Assembly (NCBI RefSeq): GCF_001720395.1
Contig: NZ_MDTU01000001.1
Location: 1,974,438-2,038,437 of the forward strand
Direction of reading: 5' to 3'
Length of the DNA: 64,000 nucleotides
From: Piscirickettsia litoralis
Lineage (GTDB): Bacteria > Pseudomonadota > Gammaproteobacteria > Piscirickettsiales > Piscirickettsiaceae
Made by a program: the position numbers and the translations under genes. The stretch's first letter is position 1; the number at the start of each line of letters is the position of its first letter. Positions 18,883 to 27,666 of the stretch are shown piece by piece. Under the pieces are notes generated by a model. That model worked only from the letters and a program-made list of their open reading frames with translations. It had not been told where the DNA came from and searched no databases.

Positions 18883-19014
18883 GGTCATCAATTTTATAGC
18901 GAGATTGAGCGTTACTGACGTCGTCGAATTTATACTCATGATGAAAATAATCGCTATTATGAGTTTGCCGAGTATTTAATAGAAGATATTAATCTGAGAA
19001 ACCAATATGAATAA
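18883..19014 (+). pseudogene. remnant of a small gene with an in-frame TGA
   Basis: One frame reads GHQFYSEIERY, stop (TGA at 18916-18918), then RRRIYTHDENNRYYEFAEYL, IEDINLRNQYE and a natural stop at 19012. The composition looks strongly coding, yet no start codon follows the TGA. CGA to TGA would explain it. Its last codons overlap the ATG of the next gene (19007), as in translational coupling. It is probably a decayed first gene of the operon; the family is unknown. Confidence 0.45.
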
Positions 19015-19567
19015 AATAGCGAATAAAAAAGAACCCATTATATTTCTTGGCAGTTCTCGCTCAGACGGAGATACACGTAAAGCGATAGAACAAGTTTTTA
19101 ATGGAAAACAGTCCGTTTTATATGATCTTAATGATTATAATATTTCTTATTTTGACTATCAATATAATAATCAAGATGATGATTTTATAAATTTAGCAAA
19201 ACAGATGATGGAGCATGAGACAATCGTTTTAGCAACGCCTGTTTATTGGTACACCATGAGTGCAGTTATGAAAACATTTATCGATCGTTGGTCAGATTTA
19301 CTAACGATTAGAAAAGACCTTGGGAGAAAATTAAGAGGGAAAAACTTATTTATTATTTCTACCTATGCAGTGAATTCTTCTGATGTATTTGAAGATATTT
19401 TTTCTTTAACTGCGGAATATTTAGGAATGAATTACTTAGGTTGTTTTTATTATCGGCAAAACTCAAATGTTATTGATGCTTCTGAAACGAAGTTAGAAAT
19501 AGAGTGTGCGCAAAATATTTTATTTGATCATAACGTTGAGAAGTTGGAGGTGAACTATGCTTGGTGA
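19007..19567 (+). CDS. flavodoxin-like NAD(P)H-dependent oxidoreductase
   Basis: 186 residues with a flavodoxin-fold: phosphate-loop ILFLGSSRSDGDTRKAIEQ near the N-terminus and TPVYWYTMSAVMKTFIDRW near residue 80. These are typical of the NADPH-dependent FMN reductase/quinone reductase superfamily. It probably reduces a flavin or quinone. It overlaps the following questin-oxidase-like gene by 11 bases, so the two proteins are made together and may form a redox pair. The divergent Cys-rich regulator is the likely controller. Confidence 0.8.
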   Translation: MNKIANKKEPIIFLGSSRSDGDTRKAIEQVFNGKQSVLYDLNDYNISYFDYQYNNQDDDFINLAKQMMEHETIVLATPVYWYTMSAVMKTFIDRWSDLLTIRKDLGRKLRGKNLFIISTYAVNSSDVFEDIFSLTAEYLGMNYLGCFYYRQNSNVIDASETKLEIECAQNILFDHNVEKLEVNYAW

Positions 19568-20570
19568 GTTACTTGATAAATATAAGCCATTATCGCCCTT
19601 TTACCAAAATTATAAATTAGCAAATCACTTGCCGATGGTTTTGATTAGTTTATCAAAAATGGGTGCAAATCATCAACGATTAGAAAAATATGCAAAGTTT
19701 TATATTGACCGATATCATTTGCAAACTGCTGTTGCTGATGTAAATATGGTGGCTATAGACCATAAAAACTGGTTAAATCATCTCGGTTGTTATTCTTGCT
19801 ACTCGAGCTATTTGATCTTTTTTAAAAATGAGTTTTCAAAGTTTGGGAAAGATGATTTTCTAGTCCATTATTTGCCCCAGTTTATCAATGGATTTGCTGT
19901 TCATGCCTATCATCCGCTGATCCGTTTAGCATTGAGTGTTGATGCTGGAGATGACAATGATATTCCTTATGCCTTTGCGTATTGGGCCGCTGGATTTTGG
20001 CGATTATCTGATCAAAAACCTAATTTTGATTTGGGTTCACATGATGATATTTTAAGCCATATCCAAAGTAAGGCTGAGTTCAATAAAGTTCAGGCCAGCG
20101 GAGAAAATATAGAGATTCGTTTGCAAAAAATAGTAACACAGCTGGATTTGAAAAAATTACCTGTGTTGAATATTCATGAAAATAGTTTAAAAGATATTGC
20201 TAGCGTGTTGGCAAAGTTATATTTTTCTACACAAAATTTTACTGTGTTGCATGGAGTAACGAGCTGTCATGCGTTACGAACAATTTTGCCTTATTTTAAA
20301 TCGCAACAGCGCCAAGAGCTGGCAATTAGAAATTATTGGTTATCACTATCAGTTGTGTATGTTATGCTTGGCTGCCCAAAATATGAAGATATACCTGAAA
20401 TTAGTCAACTCTTACCAACATGGGCAACGCTATTTCAGCTTGCATGTGAACATAGTGATCCACATGTTATAAAGTTGGTGTACAGTTGTTATGAAGAGTA
20501 TTGCCACTATGGAGATCAGCTTTATCACGCCATAGCAGCACAAAAACTAGGGTTGTTACAAGATTTTTAA
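19557..20570 (+). CDS. questin oxidase-like protein (DUF4243 type)
   Basis: 337 residues. The all-helical, His-rich character supports membership of the questin-oxidase-like family: NHLPMVLISLSKMGA near residue 22, INGFAVHAYHPLIRLALS near 118, VLHGVTSCHALRTILPY near 236, and YHAIAAQKLGL at the end. The fungal member opens an anthraquinone ring by Baeyer-Villiger-type oxidation. Bacterial members have no settled role. The GTGAACT-ATG start overlaps the reductase gene. Its 3' end overlaps the convergent phhA reading frame by 15 bases. Confidence 0.7.
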   Translation: MLGELLDKYKPLSPFYQNYKLANHLPMVLISLSKMGANHQRLEKYAKFYIDRYHLQTAVADVNMVAIDHKNWLNHLGCYSCYSSYLIFFKNEFSKFGKDDFLVHYLPQFINGFAVHAYHPLIRLALSVDAGDDNDIPYAFAYWAAGFWRLSDQKPNFDLGSHDDILSHIQSKAEFNKVQASGENIEIRLQKIVTQLDLKKLPVLNIHENSLKDIASVLAKLYFSTQNFTVLHGVTSCHALRTILPYFKSQQRQELAIRNYWLSLSVVYVMLGCPKYEDIPEISQLLPTWATLFQLACEHSDPHVIKLVYSCYEEYCHYGDQLYHAIAAQKLGLLQDF

Positions 20571-21381
20571 GTCATGCTTAGCCCAATCATGAAATTCAGC
20601 TTTGAGTTGCTCATAGGACTCTATAACAAATAACAGTGGCTGCATATGCCAAACATCGTATTCTTGATTACCAAGATCGGCCGGCTTAAATGGCCATTTT
20701 TTCTACTTTGTCGGTGAGGCAATGTAAGGTTTCGTTATAGGAAGAGAGAATTCCTGCACCATATATCCGCGTGCCTGTCGCCTCTTGGATTAGGCCAAAC
20801 TCAACGGTAAACCAATAAAAACGTTCTAATTTAATTGCTGTTTTTTCGTCTGCATTCAATGAGGCTTTGCCAAAATCTTGGAAAAACTCTGAAAAATAAG
20901 GATTAGTAATCAATGGCATATGGCCAAATATCTCATGAAACATGTCTGGTGCAGGCGTGTAGTCTAGCTCATGAGGCTCGCGGATATAATTGGTGGAGGG
21001 AATGACTCGGTCCGCTAGAGCGGCGATAAATTGAGTGCCTTCAAGTAACCCAGGCGAATAGCCGACTTGCCAGTCATGAAACTGGTGAAGCTTGTCGTTG
21101 AGTTTATGCACAGAAGGAAGGTGATCAGAAGGCAGATCTAATTTTTTCACGCCTTCGATGAAGTCATGGCTTGCACGTCCTTCTAAGATTTTAATTTGAC
21201 GCTGAAAAAGTGTTTTCCAGGTGTTGTGTTGCTCTGCAGAATATTGGAGCTCAGGAAATTGCTTGCCCACTAGCATGGGCCCATCTAATTTGACAGGCGC
21301 GCAGCGTGGGTCACTGCCTGCAAGCTCACCTTTTTCGTAAGCGCTTAAAAAATCGCCGTTATTTTCCTCTTCATTTCCCAT
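20556..21381 (-). pseudogene. phhA: phenylalanine-4-hydroxylase, frameshifted near the C-terminus
   Basis: A tetrahydrobiopterin-dependent iron enzyme converting phenylalanine to tyrosine. The catalytic core is intact: MFHEIFGHMP supplies two His ligands and WFTVEFGLI the Glu ligand. The uninterrupted frame stops at 20686 after 231 residues. Removing one A from the run at 20697-20702 (T on plus) continues it as KWPFKPADLGNQEYDVWHMQP to a stop at 20556. That gives about 274 residues, close to the family norm. The extra base is either a sequencing error or a real truncation losing the last 43 residues. It is divergent from the hpd operon, which degrades its product. Confidence 0.85.
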
Positions 21382-21579
21382 AAGTCCTCCTTCTATGCTG
21401 TTTTCTTAATTATAGATTTTAATAAGAAAACAGTCTGGTTTTTTGCACTGCAATACTGCAATTTAGTTTAATCGGCACGCTTATTATTAATAAAACTATG
21501 TATTTATTCAAGAGAATCTGATAGCGTGGATGTGATTTAGGAAAGATGTTTGATTCAAAAACAAAAAAAGGAGACTGGC

Positions 21580-22656
21580 ATGACAGATGCGAATGCTGCG
21601 AACGTGGGACCTACGACGACGATTAACCCTATGCAAACTCAAGGGTTTTCATTTCTTGAGTTTACAGCAAGTAAAAATCCAGAACACTTTACTACAACAT
21701 TTACTAATTTAGGCTTTAGTAAAATTGCGGTGCATGCAAGGAAAGACGTAGAATTATGGAAGCAAGGCAATATCCATTTTCTTGTTAATCGTGATTCAAA
21801 TAGTGCATCACAAAAATTCTCTGACCAGCATGGCCCCTGTACTTCAGCCATGGGTTTTCGTGTAAAGGATGCTAGCTTTGCCTTTGAGCGTGCGGTAGAA
21901 CTGGGTGCAGAAGTGTTCACTGGTGAAGGCGTGATTGATGTGCCTGCGATTTATGGCATTGGTGGTAGTGTCTTATACTTTGTTAGTGAAGACTATGACC
22001 TTGAAAGCGAGTTTGAGATTATTGCCGGTGTTGATATGAATAGTACAAATATGGGCTTGGTTGAGTTGGATCATGTCACCCATAATGTTTTGCGCGGTAA
22101 CATGGATAAATGGGCTGGCTTTTATGAAAAGCTCTTTAACTTTCGTGAGATTCGTTATTTTGATATTGAAGGCAAACTGACAGGCCTTAAAAGTCGCGCA
22201 ATGACCAGCCCTTGTGGAAAAATTCGTATTCCTATCAACGAGTCTTCTGATGATAAATCTCAAATCGAAGAGTTCATCAATGAGTTTAATGGTGAAGGAA
22301 TTCAGCACATTGCTTTGACTTCAAGCAATATTTACAAATCTGTTGAAAATATCCGTTCTAACGGTGTGACATTCTTAGATACACCAGATACGTATTACGA
22401 GGGCATTGCTAAGCGTGTGCCTTGGCACAGCGAATCTGTTGAAGATTTACACAAGAATAAAATTTTAATTGATGGTGCGCCGACGGCTGATGGCGGTCTA
22501 TTATTGCAAATCTTTACTGATACAGTAATTGGCCCCGCATTTTTTGAGATCATTCAACGTAAGGGCGATGAAGGGTTTGGTGAGGGTAATTTCCAAGCTT
22601 TATTCGACTCAATTGAATTAGACCAAGTTAGACGTGGTGTTTTAAAAGACGAATAA
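21580..22656 (+). CDS. hpd: 4-hydroxyphenylpyruvate dioxygenase
   Basis: 358 residues, normal family length. It converts 4-hydroxyphenylpyruvate to homogentisate with O2 and non-haem iron. The iron ligands sit in VELDHVTHNV, GIQHIALTS and FFEIIQR; the C-terminal helix GFGEGNFQALFDSIE is typical. The start at 21580 has AAAAGGAG eight bases upstream; an upstream TTG at 21550 is less likely. It is the first gene of an operon with fahA, maiA and a hisC-like gene. Confidence 0.96.
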   Translation: MTDANAANVGPTTTINPMQTQGFSFLEFTASKNPEHFTTTFTNLGFSKIAVHARKDVELWKQGNIHFLVNRDSNSASQKFSDQHGPCTSAMGFRVKDASFAFERAVELGAEVFTGEGVIDVPAIYGIGGSVLYFVSEDYDLESEFEIIAGVDMNSTNMGLVELDHVTHNVLRGNMDKWAGFYEKLFNFREIRYFDIEGKLTGLKSRAMTSPCGKIRIPINESSDDKSQIEEFINEFNGEGIQHIALTSSNIYKSVENIRSNGVTFLDTPDTYYEGIAKRVPWHSESVEDLHKNKILIDGAPTADGGLLLQIFTDTVIGPAFFEIIQRKGDEGFGEGNFQALFDSIELDQVRRGVLKDE

Positions 22657-22769
22657 TAGTAAGGGTCGCACGGCCCTTCTTCTTGGTGAAATTAAATAGC
22701 TTAAATAAATATATCGTTTTATATATGAAATTTTAATGAAATTTAGTTGAAAAATGAGGTTAATGACTA

Positions 22770-23756
22770 ATGAAATTAGCAACTTTAAAAGATGGTAGCC
22801 GCGATGGCAAGCTGATTGTTGTCAGTCGTGATTTAAAAAAAGCAGTCACAGTAAGCTCTATTGCGAAGACGTTGCAGGTTGCTCTGGATGATTGGGTGAA
22901 TACCGAGCCTAAATTACAAGAAATATACATCGGTTTGAATCAAAATGAAATCGCTGATAGTTTTGACTTTAATGAAAATGCTTGCATGTCACCATTGCCG
23001 CGTGCTTATCAATGGGCTGATGGCAGTGCGTATGTGAATCATGTTGAGCTAGTGCGTAAGGCACGTGGTGCGAAAATGCCAGAGAGTTTTTGGCATGATC
23101 CGTTAATGTATCAAGGCGGCAGTGATTCTTTTATCGGCCCTCGTGATGATATTCAGGCTGAAAGCACAGATTTTGGTATCGACTTTGAGGCTGAGTTAGC
23201 AGTGATTACTGGTGATGTTGCGATGGCAGCAGATCCTAAGGCTGCTAAAGAGAATATTCGTTTATTTATGTTAGTTAACGATGTATCGTTACGTAGTTTG
23301 ATTCCAGCAGAACTCGCTAAAGGCTTTGGTTTTTTCCAATCTAAACCATCGAGCAGTTTTTCTCCAGTGGCAATTACTCCAGATGAATTAGCAGAAGCTT
23401 GGGATGGTGAAAAAGTGCACTTACCGATGATGGTGCATTTAAATAATAAGCTTTTTGGCAAGCCTAATGCTGGTGTAGATATGACGTTTAACTTCCCTGA
23501 ACTTGTCTCTCATGCGGCTAAAACGCGTCCATTGGCTGCGGGTGCAATTGTGGGTTCTGGTACTATCTCTAATGTTGATCGAAGCTCTGGCTCATGTTGT
23601 TTAGCAGAAAAGCGCATGCTGGAGATTATTGAAAGTGGTGAAGCTAAAACACCTTTTATGCAATTTGGCGACAAAATTCGCATAGAAATGTTTAATCAAC
23701 AAGGTCAGAGCCTATTCGGTGCCATCGATCAGCAAGTTGTAGAATATAGCAAATAA
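22770..23756 (+). CDS. fahA: fumarylacetoacetase-family hydrolase
   Basis: 328 residues. The pathway enzyme cleaves fumarylacetoacetate to fumarate and acetoacetate. The FAH domain covers about residues 80-320, with DFGIDFEAELAVITGDV and VGSGTISNVDRSSGSCCLAEKR. This length and sequence fit the compact bacterial FAH type found beside maiA. GAGG precedes the ATG. A weak GC hairpin (AAGGGTC / GGCCCTT, 22661-22678) lies between hpd and this gene and may modulate readthrough. Confidence 0.9.
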   Translation: MKLATLKDGSRDGKLIVVSRDLKKAVTVSSIAKTLQVALDDWVNTEPKLQEIYIGLNQNEIADSFDFNENACMSPLPRAYQWADGSAYVNHVELVRKARGAKMPESFWHDPLMYQGGSDSFIGPRDDIQAESTDFGIDFEAELAVITGDVAMAADPKAAKENIRLFMLVNDVSLRSLIPAELAKGFGFFQSKPSSSFSPVAITPDELAEAWDGEKVHLPMMVHLNNKLFGKPNAGVDMTFNFPELVSHAAKTRPLAAGAIVGSGTISNVDRSSGSCCLAEKRMLEIIESGEAKTPFMQFGDKIRIEMFNQQGQSLFGAIDQQVVEYSK

Positions 23757-23767
23757 AGGAGTTAATC

Positions 23768-24409
23768 GTGAAGCTTTATGGTTATTTTCGTTCTTCAGCA
23801 AGCTTTCGAGTTAGAATTGCTTTAGCACTCAAAGAAATTAATTATGAAAATATTCCAGTTCATTTATTAAATGAGGGTGGTGAGCAATATAAAGCGGATT
23901 ACACGGAGATTAACCCTCAACAGCTTGTTCCAAGCTTGATTGATGGTGAAGCGGTGATCACGCAGTCACTCGCAATTGTTGAGTATTTAGATGCTAAATA
24001 CCCAGGTGTCATGCCACTTGTGCCAAAGGACATTTGGCTTGCTGCAAAAGCGCGGCAAATTGCCTATGCTATCGCTTGCGATATTCACCCAATGAATAAC
24101 TTACGTGTATTACAGTACTTGAAAGGTGAGTTAAAGGTGGATGATGAAGTAAAAAATACGTGGTATCATCATTGGGTTTTAACTGGTTTTACTGCAATTG
24201 AAAAAATGCTCGGTGAAACTTGTGACCAATATTGTTTGGGTGACCAGCTAAGCCTGGCGGATGTGTGCTTAATTCCTCAGGTTTATAATGCCAAGCGTTT
24301 TAATTGCGATTTAACAAAGTTCCCACGTATTTTGGCAATTTATGAGCATTGTATGGAGCACGATGCCTTTATTCAAGCGGCTCCTGAAAACCAACCCGAT
24401 GCAGGATGA
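23768..24409 (+). CDS. maiA: maleylacetoacetate isomerase (zeta-class GST)
   Basis: 213 residues with a thioredoxin-like N-terminal and a helical C-terminal GST domain. The zeta-class active-site signature RSSASFRVRIAL is near residue 8 and INPQQLVPSLIDG near 55. It uses glutathione to isomerise maleylacetoacetate. The start is GTG at 23768 with AAGGAG upstream. It is 11 bases behind fahA. Confidence 0.95.
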   Translation: MKLYGYFRSSASFRVRIALALKEINYENIPVHLLNEGGEQYKADYTEINPQQLVPSLIDGEAVITQSLAIVEYLDAKYPGVMPLVPKDIWLAAKARQIAYAIACDIHPMNNLRVLQYLKGELKVDDEVKNTWYHHWVLTGFTAIEKMLGETCDQYCLGDQLSLADVCLIPQVYNAKRFNCDLTKFPRILAIYEHCMEHDAFIQAAPENQPDAG

Positions 24410-24416
24410 TGAAACC

Positions 24417-25526
24417 ATGTCATTAAATCTAGATGAACTTGCCCCTGCTTTCATTCGTGAAGTGATTCCGTATAAACCAGGTAAAAGTATTGATGAGCTT
24501 AAACGTGAATATGGCTTAGAAACGATTATTAAACTTGCCAGTAATGAAAGTCCATTGCCACCTTCTCAAAAGGTCAAGGTCGCAATAGAGCAGGCAGCCC
24601 ATGATGTTGCCCGCTATCCGGAAGATGCGGCGCCTGTTTTGCGTGAGCGCTTAGCTAAAAAAGATGGAGTTAAGCCTGAGCAAATTGTGATTGGCGCAGG
24701 CTCTTCTGAAAACCTAGGTATGCTAATTCGCTGCTTTGTTAGCGAGGGTGATGAGGTTGTGGTTTCTGAACATGCCTTCTCGGTCTATCGTATTTTTGGC
24801 AAGATGTCAGGGGCGAGTATTATTCAAACAGCCGCTAAACATTATGGCCATGATTTAGAGGCGATGTTAGCAGCAGTTACTGAAAAAACAAAAATTGTTT
24901 TTATTGCTAATCCAAATAATCCAACAGGTACTTGGTTAACTTTTAATGAGATACAAAATTTCTTAAAAGAAGTGCCAGAGAATGTTTTGGTTGTGCTCGA
25001 TGAAGCCTATTATGAATACGTTGAAGATGAGAATTATCAATCAGCAATAAGTTTACTTGACCAGCATACTAATTTAGTAATTACCCGAACTTTTTCCAAG
25101 GCCTATGGCTTGGGAAGTTTACGTGTAGGCTATAGTATTAGTTCAAGCGATTTGGTGAACTATATGATGCGAGTGCGCTATAGCTTTAACTGTAATAGTA
25201 TTGCTGTCGCCGCAGCCTTAGCGGCATTAGAAGATAAAGATTATCTGGAAAAAAATCTTGCTAATAATCATCAAGGTTTAATTTATTTAAAATCATGTTT
25301 TGATAAATTAGGCTTAGAATATGTCCCTTCTGCAACTAACTTTATTTTGGTGAAAGTAGGAGAGCGAGCAATGGATGTTTTTAATGCTCTGCTTAAAGAA
25401 GGCGTGATTGTGCGCCCAACGGTTGCAGATGGTTTAGCTGATTTCTTGCGTGTTAGCGTTGGGCTACCCGAAGAAAATCAATTATTCATCACTAAATTTG
25501 AGAAGGTTTTAAAAGAGATTTTGTGA
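24417..25526 (+). CDS. hisC: HisC-type aminotransferase, probable aromatic aminotransferase of the tyrosine operon
   Basis: 369 residues of fold-type I PLP enzyme. IANPNNPTGTW and TRTFSKAYGLGSLRVGY (PLP lysine) identify the histidinol-phosphate aminotransferase subfamily. No other his gene is present. As last gene of hpd-fahA-maiA it is better placed to transaminate tyrosine to 4-hydroxyphenylpyruvate, an activity known for some HisC paralogues. The start at 24417 has AGGA upstream; an in-frame ATG at 24399 overlaps the end of maiA and lacks a ribosome-binding site. Confidence 0.85.
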   Translation: MSLNLDELAPAFIREVIPYKPGKSIDELKREYGLETIIKLASNESPLPPSQKVKVAIEQAAHDVARYPEDAAPVLRERLAKKDGVKPEQIVIGAGSSENLGMLIRCFVSEGDEVVVSEHAFSVYRIFGKMSGASIIQTAAKHYGHDLEAMLAAVTEKTKIVFIANPNNPTGTWLTFNEIQNFLKEVPENVLVVLDEAYYEYVEDENYQSAISLLDQHTNLVITRTFSKAYGLGSLRVGYSISSSDLVNYMMRVRYSFNCNSIAVAAALAALEDKDYLEKNLANNHQGLIYLKSCFDKLGLEYVPSATNFILVKVGERAMDVFNALLKEGVIVRPTVADGLADFLRVSVGLPEENQLFITKFEKVLKEIL

Positions 25527-25555
25527 TTTTGTTTTTATAAAATATTTAATATCTA

Positions 25556-25582
25556 AAAGAGGGATTTGTCCCTCTTTTTTTC
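25556..25582 (+). terminator. intrinsic terminator of hpd operon
   Basis: AAGAGGGA / TCCCTCTT stem with loop TTTG followed by a T-rich tract. Confidence 0.88.
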
Positions 25583-25603
25583 TGGCCTGTTATTTTTTAT
25601 CAT

Positions 25604-26137
25604 TTAGTTTTTTTGCACTTCTTTACACCATTTTTCCTGGGCTTCTAAAATAAGCTCCGAGTGCCGATAAGTCATTAACAAATATTCTTGATCTTGACGA
25701 TTTTTATGATCATTTTCGATGTGCTGTTGAATTTTTTTGAGTTTGCGTTTGCGACTTTGGACTTGTTCGGCAAAATAGTCAATATGCTCCAAGGTGTCTG
25801 TTGTTGATAAGTGCTGAGCAAGGCTCAATTTTAACATAAGCTCATTACGTATTGTTGTTTCTTCAACATCTTGGCGCAGCCACGTTAATAGGTGCTCACG
25901 GCCTTTTTCTGTGATGCTATAAAGATTACGCTTTCTACCAGACTCTTGTGTTTCTGCCATAGTGACCATGTCTTGGGCGAGCAGCTTTTTTAACAGGGGG
26001 TAGAGCTGTGAGTTGCTCTCTGACCAGTAAAAAGAAGCGACTTTCTCAAGGAGTCTTTTAATATCATAGCCTGACATAGCATCGCGCTTGGTGAGATAGC
26101 CAAGAATAGCAAATTGTGTTTTGTTGGTACGGGACAT
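25604..26137 (-). CDS. PadR-family transcriptional regulator
   Basis: 177 residues. The N-terminal PadR winged helix (about 8-85) has AILGYLTKRDAMSGYDIKRLLE and SNSQLYPLLKKLLAQDMVT; a C-terminal helical dimerisation region follows. PadR proteins repress transporter or stress genes in response to phenolics or drugs. The start at 26137 (GGAAAG upstream) is preferred over an extension reaching 26203. It is divergent from the MFS gene at 26282, which it probably controls. Confidence 0.88.
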   Translation of the reverse strand: MSRTNKTQFAILGYLTKRDAMSGYDIKRLLEKVASFYWSESNSQLYPLLKKLLAQDMVTMAETQESGRKRNLYSITEKGREHLLTWLRQDVEETTIRNELMLKLSLAQHLSTTDTLEHIDYFAEQVQSRKRKLKKIQQHIENDHKNRQDQEYLLMTYRHSELILEAQEKWCKEVQKN

Positions 26138-26281
26138 GGACTTTCCAGTAATTAAGCTTTGCCACAGCTTACCCTGGTGCTCTCTTCTTGACAAGCCCAG
26201 CACTTGACAGTTTAACCAAGCGTGTTTAACATGTGTTTTCTATAGGTGTTTAAGACCTATATAGGCTTAAGGAGTATTCTC

Positions 26282-27496
26282 TTGGAAAAAAGATTAACTA
26301 TTTGTTTTTATGTTGTTTTGTCGGTTTGTTTAATCACTCCTCTGGGCAATGATATATTTTTGCCTTCTTTGCCGGATATGGCGCAGTATTTTCATACTAG
26401 TCATATACAGTGGGTGATGAGTTTCTTTTTATTTGGCTTAGCGTTGCCTCAATTAGTCTATGGGCCGTTATTCGATCGTTTTGGTCGTAAACCTGTGCTA
26501 ATTGGCGGTTTGATTATCTTTACTATAGCAAGCATAGGCGTTGCTGCGGCAACCTCGATAGAGATGTTGTTAACATCACGGTTTTTTCCAAGCAATCGGT
26601 GCTTGTTGCTCTGTTGCTGGAAGTTTAGCCATTGCCCGTGATGTCTATGCGAAAGAGCGCCTGGTAAAGGTGATCGGCATGATTATGCTAGCCATCGGTG
26701 TATGCCCTGTGTTGGGTCCTTTATTAGGCGGGTATTTGCAAGGTTGGTTTGATTGGCGTGCGAGCTTTGAGTTGCTTGTTGTTTTGGGTAATTTTTTATC
26801 TGTTTTTTATTATAGTTACATTTAATGAAACACATCACCATAAAAATGACCATGCACTCAAGCTTGATCATATTGTTTGCAATTATATGACGTTATTAAA
26901 AAACTCAAAATATTTAGGCTATACGTTGACGAGTTTATTTTCTTATGGAACCTTATTTGGCATCGCGACGATTTTCCCGTTTAGTTTTTACTAAGATATA
27001 TCATTATCCTGTGGCTGAAGTAGGTGAGTTATTTGCCTTAAATGGTATCGGTATACTGGGAATGGGGTTGGTTTCACCCAGTATTGCCAATCGTTTTGGC
27101 TTATCAGTTTGGTTACGAGTCGGTGCCGGGCTAATTTGCTTTGCTGGGCTGCTGTTATTTGTGACTCACCTGGTTTGGCCAAATTCATCTTTAAGTGTGA
27201 TTTTGCCTGTATTGATGACAACGACTGCAATCGGTATTATTCGCCCTACTGCAAGTGCTGGAGCTATGAGACTGGTTGATCGAAAAATTGCAGGCTCTGC
27301 TGCATCGCTATTTAACTTTGCATCATTTATCGGCGGCGGTGTTTCAACCCTGACTATTTCCTTTTTACCACTCTCTGTTAATACGCTAGCGGGGCTGATC
27401 TTTGTCTTTGGCTTGTTTGCTATTTTATTTGCGTATAGCACAGCAATTAAATTTACAAAAACGAATGAAAGATCACTAAAATTAACGGGTGCATAG
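26282..27496 (+). pseudogene. Bcr/CflA-type MFS drug transporter, three frameshifts
   Basis: A proton-driven multidrug exporter of the Bcr/CflA group. Three frames together give about 404 residues. They include the N-terminal CLITPLGNDIFLPSLPDMAQYF, the loop-2 motif GPLFDRFGRKPVLIGG and the later GVCPVLGPLLGGYLQ. Continuity is restored by removing one T at 26582-26587, one T at 26803-26808 and one base in 26972-26978. All three are insertions in short homopolymers. The start is TTG at 26282 with AAGGAG upstream. It is paired with the divergent PadR regulator. This is decay or sequencing error. Confidence 0.8.
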
Positions 27497-27666
27497 ATAT
27501 TGCTTTAATTCATCGATAAAGAGCTGATGAATAAATAAATCACTGTATCATGCATCTTTTCGCCCTTCGAAAAGCAAATGGTTTTGCATGTTAAACATTT
27601 AGTTTGGGCGGTAGATTAAATTATATTAGCAATTGCATTGTCTAATGCGAAAATCATACTGACGGC

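Noticed and set aside
18916-18918. Selenocysteine or read-through at the in-frame TGA
   Set aside because: No SECIS-like hairpin was evident and the frame lacks a plausible start; a mutated Arg codon is simpler.
24417-25526. Histidine biosynthesis as the role of the HisC-like gene
   Set aside because: Its position in the tyrosine-degradation operon and lack of his neighbours favour an aromatic aminotransferase, though the sequence alone does not exclude histidinol phosphate.
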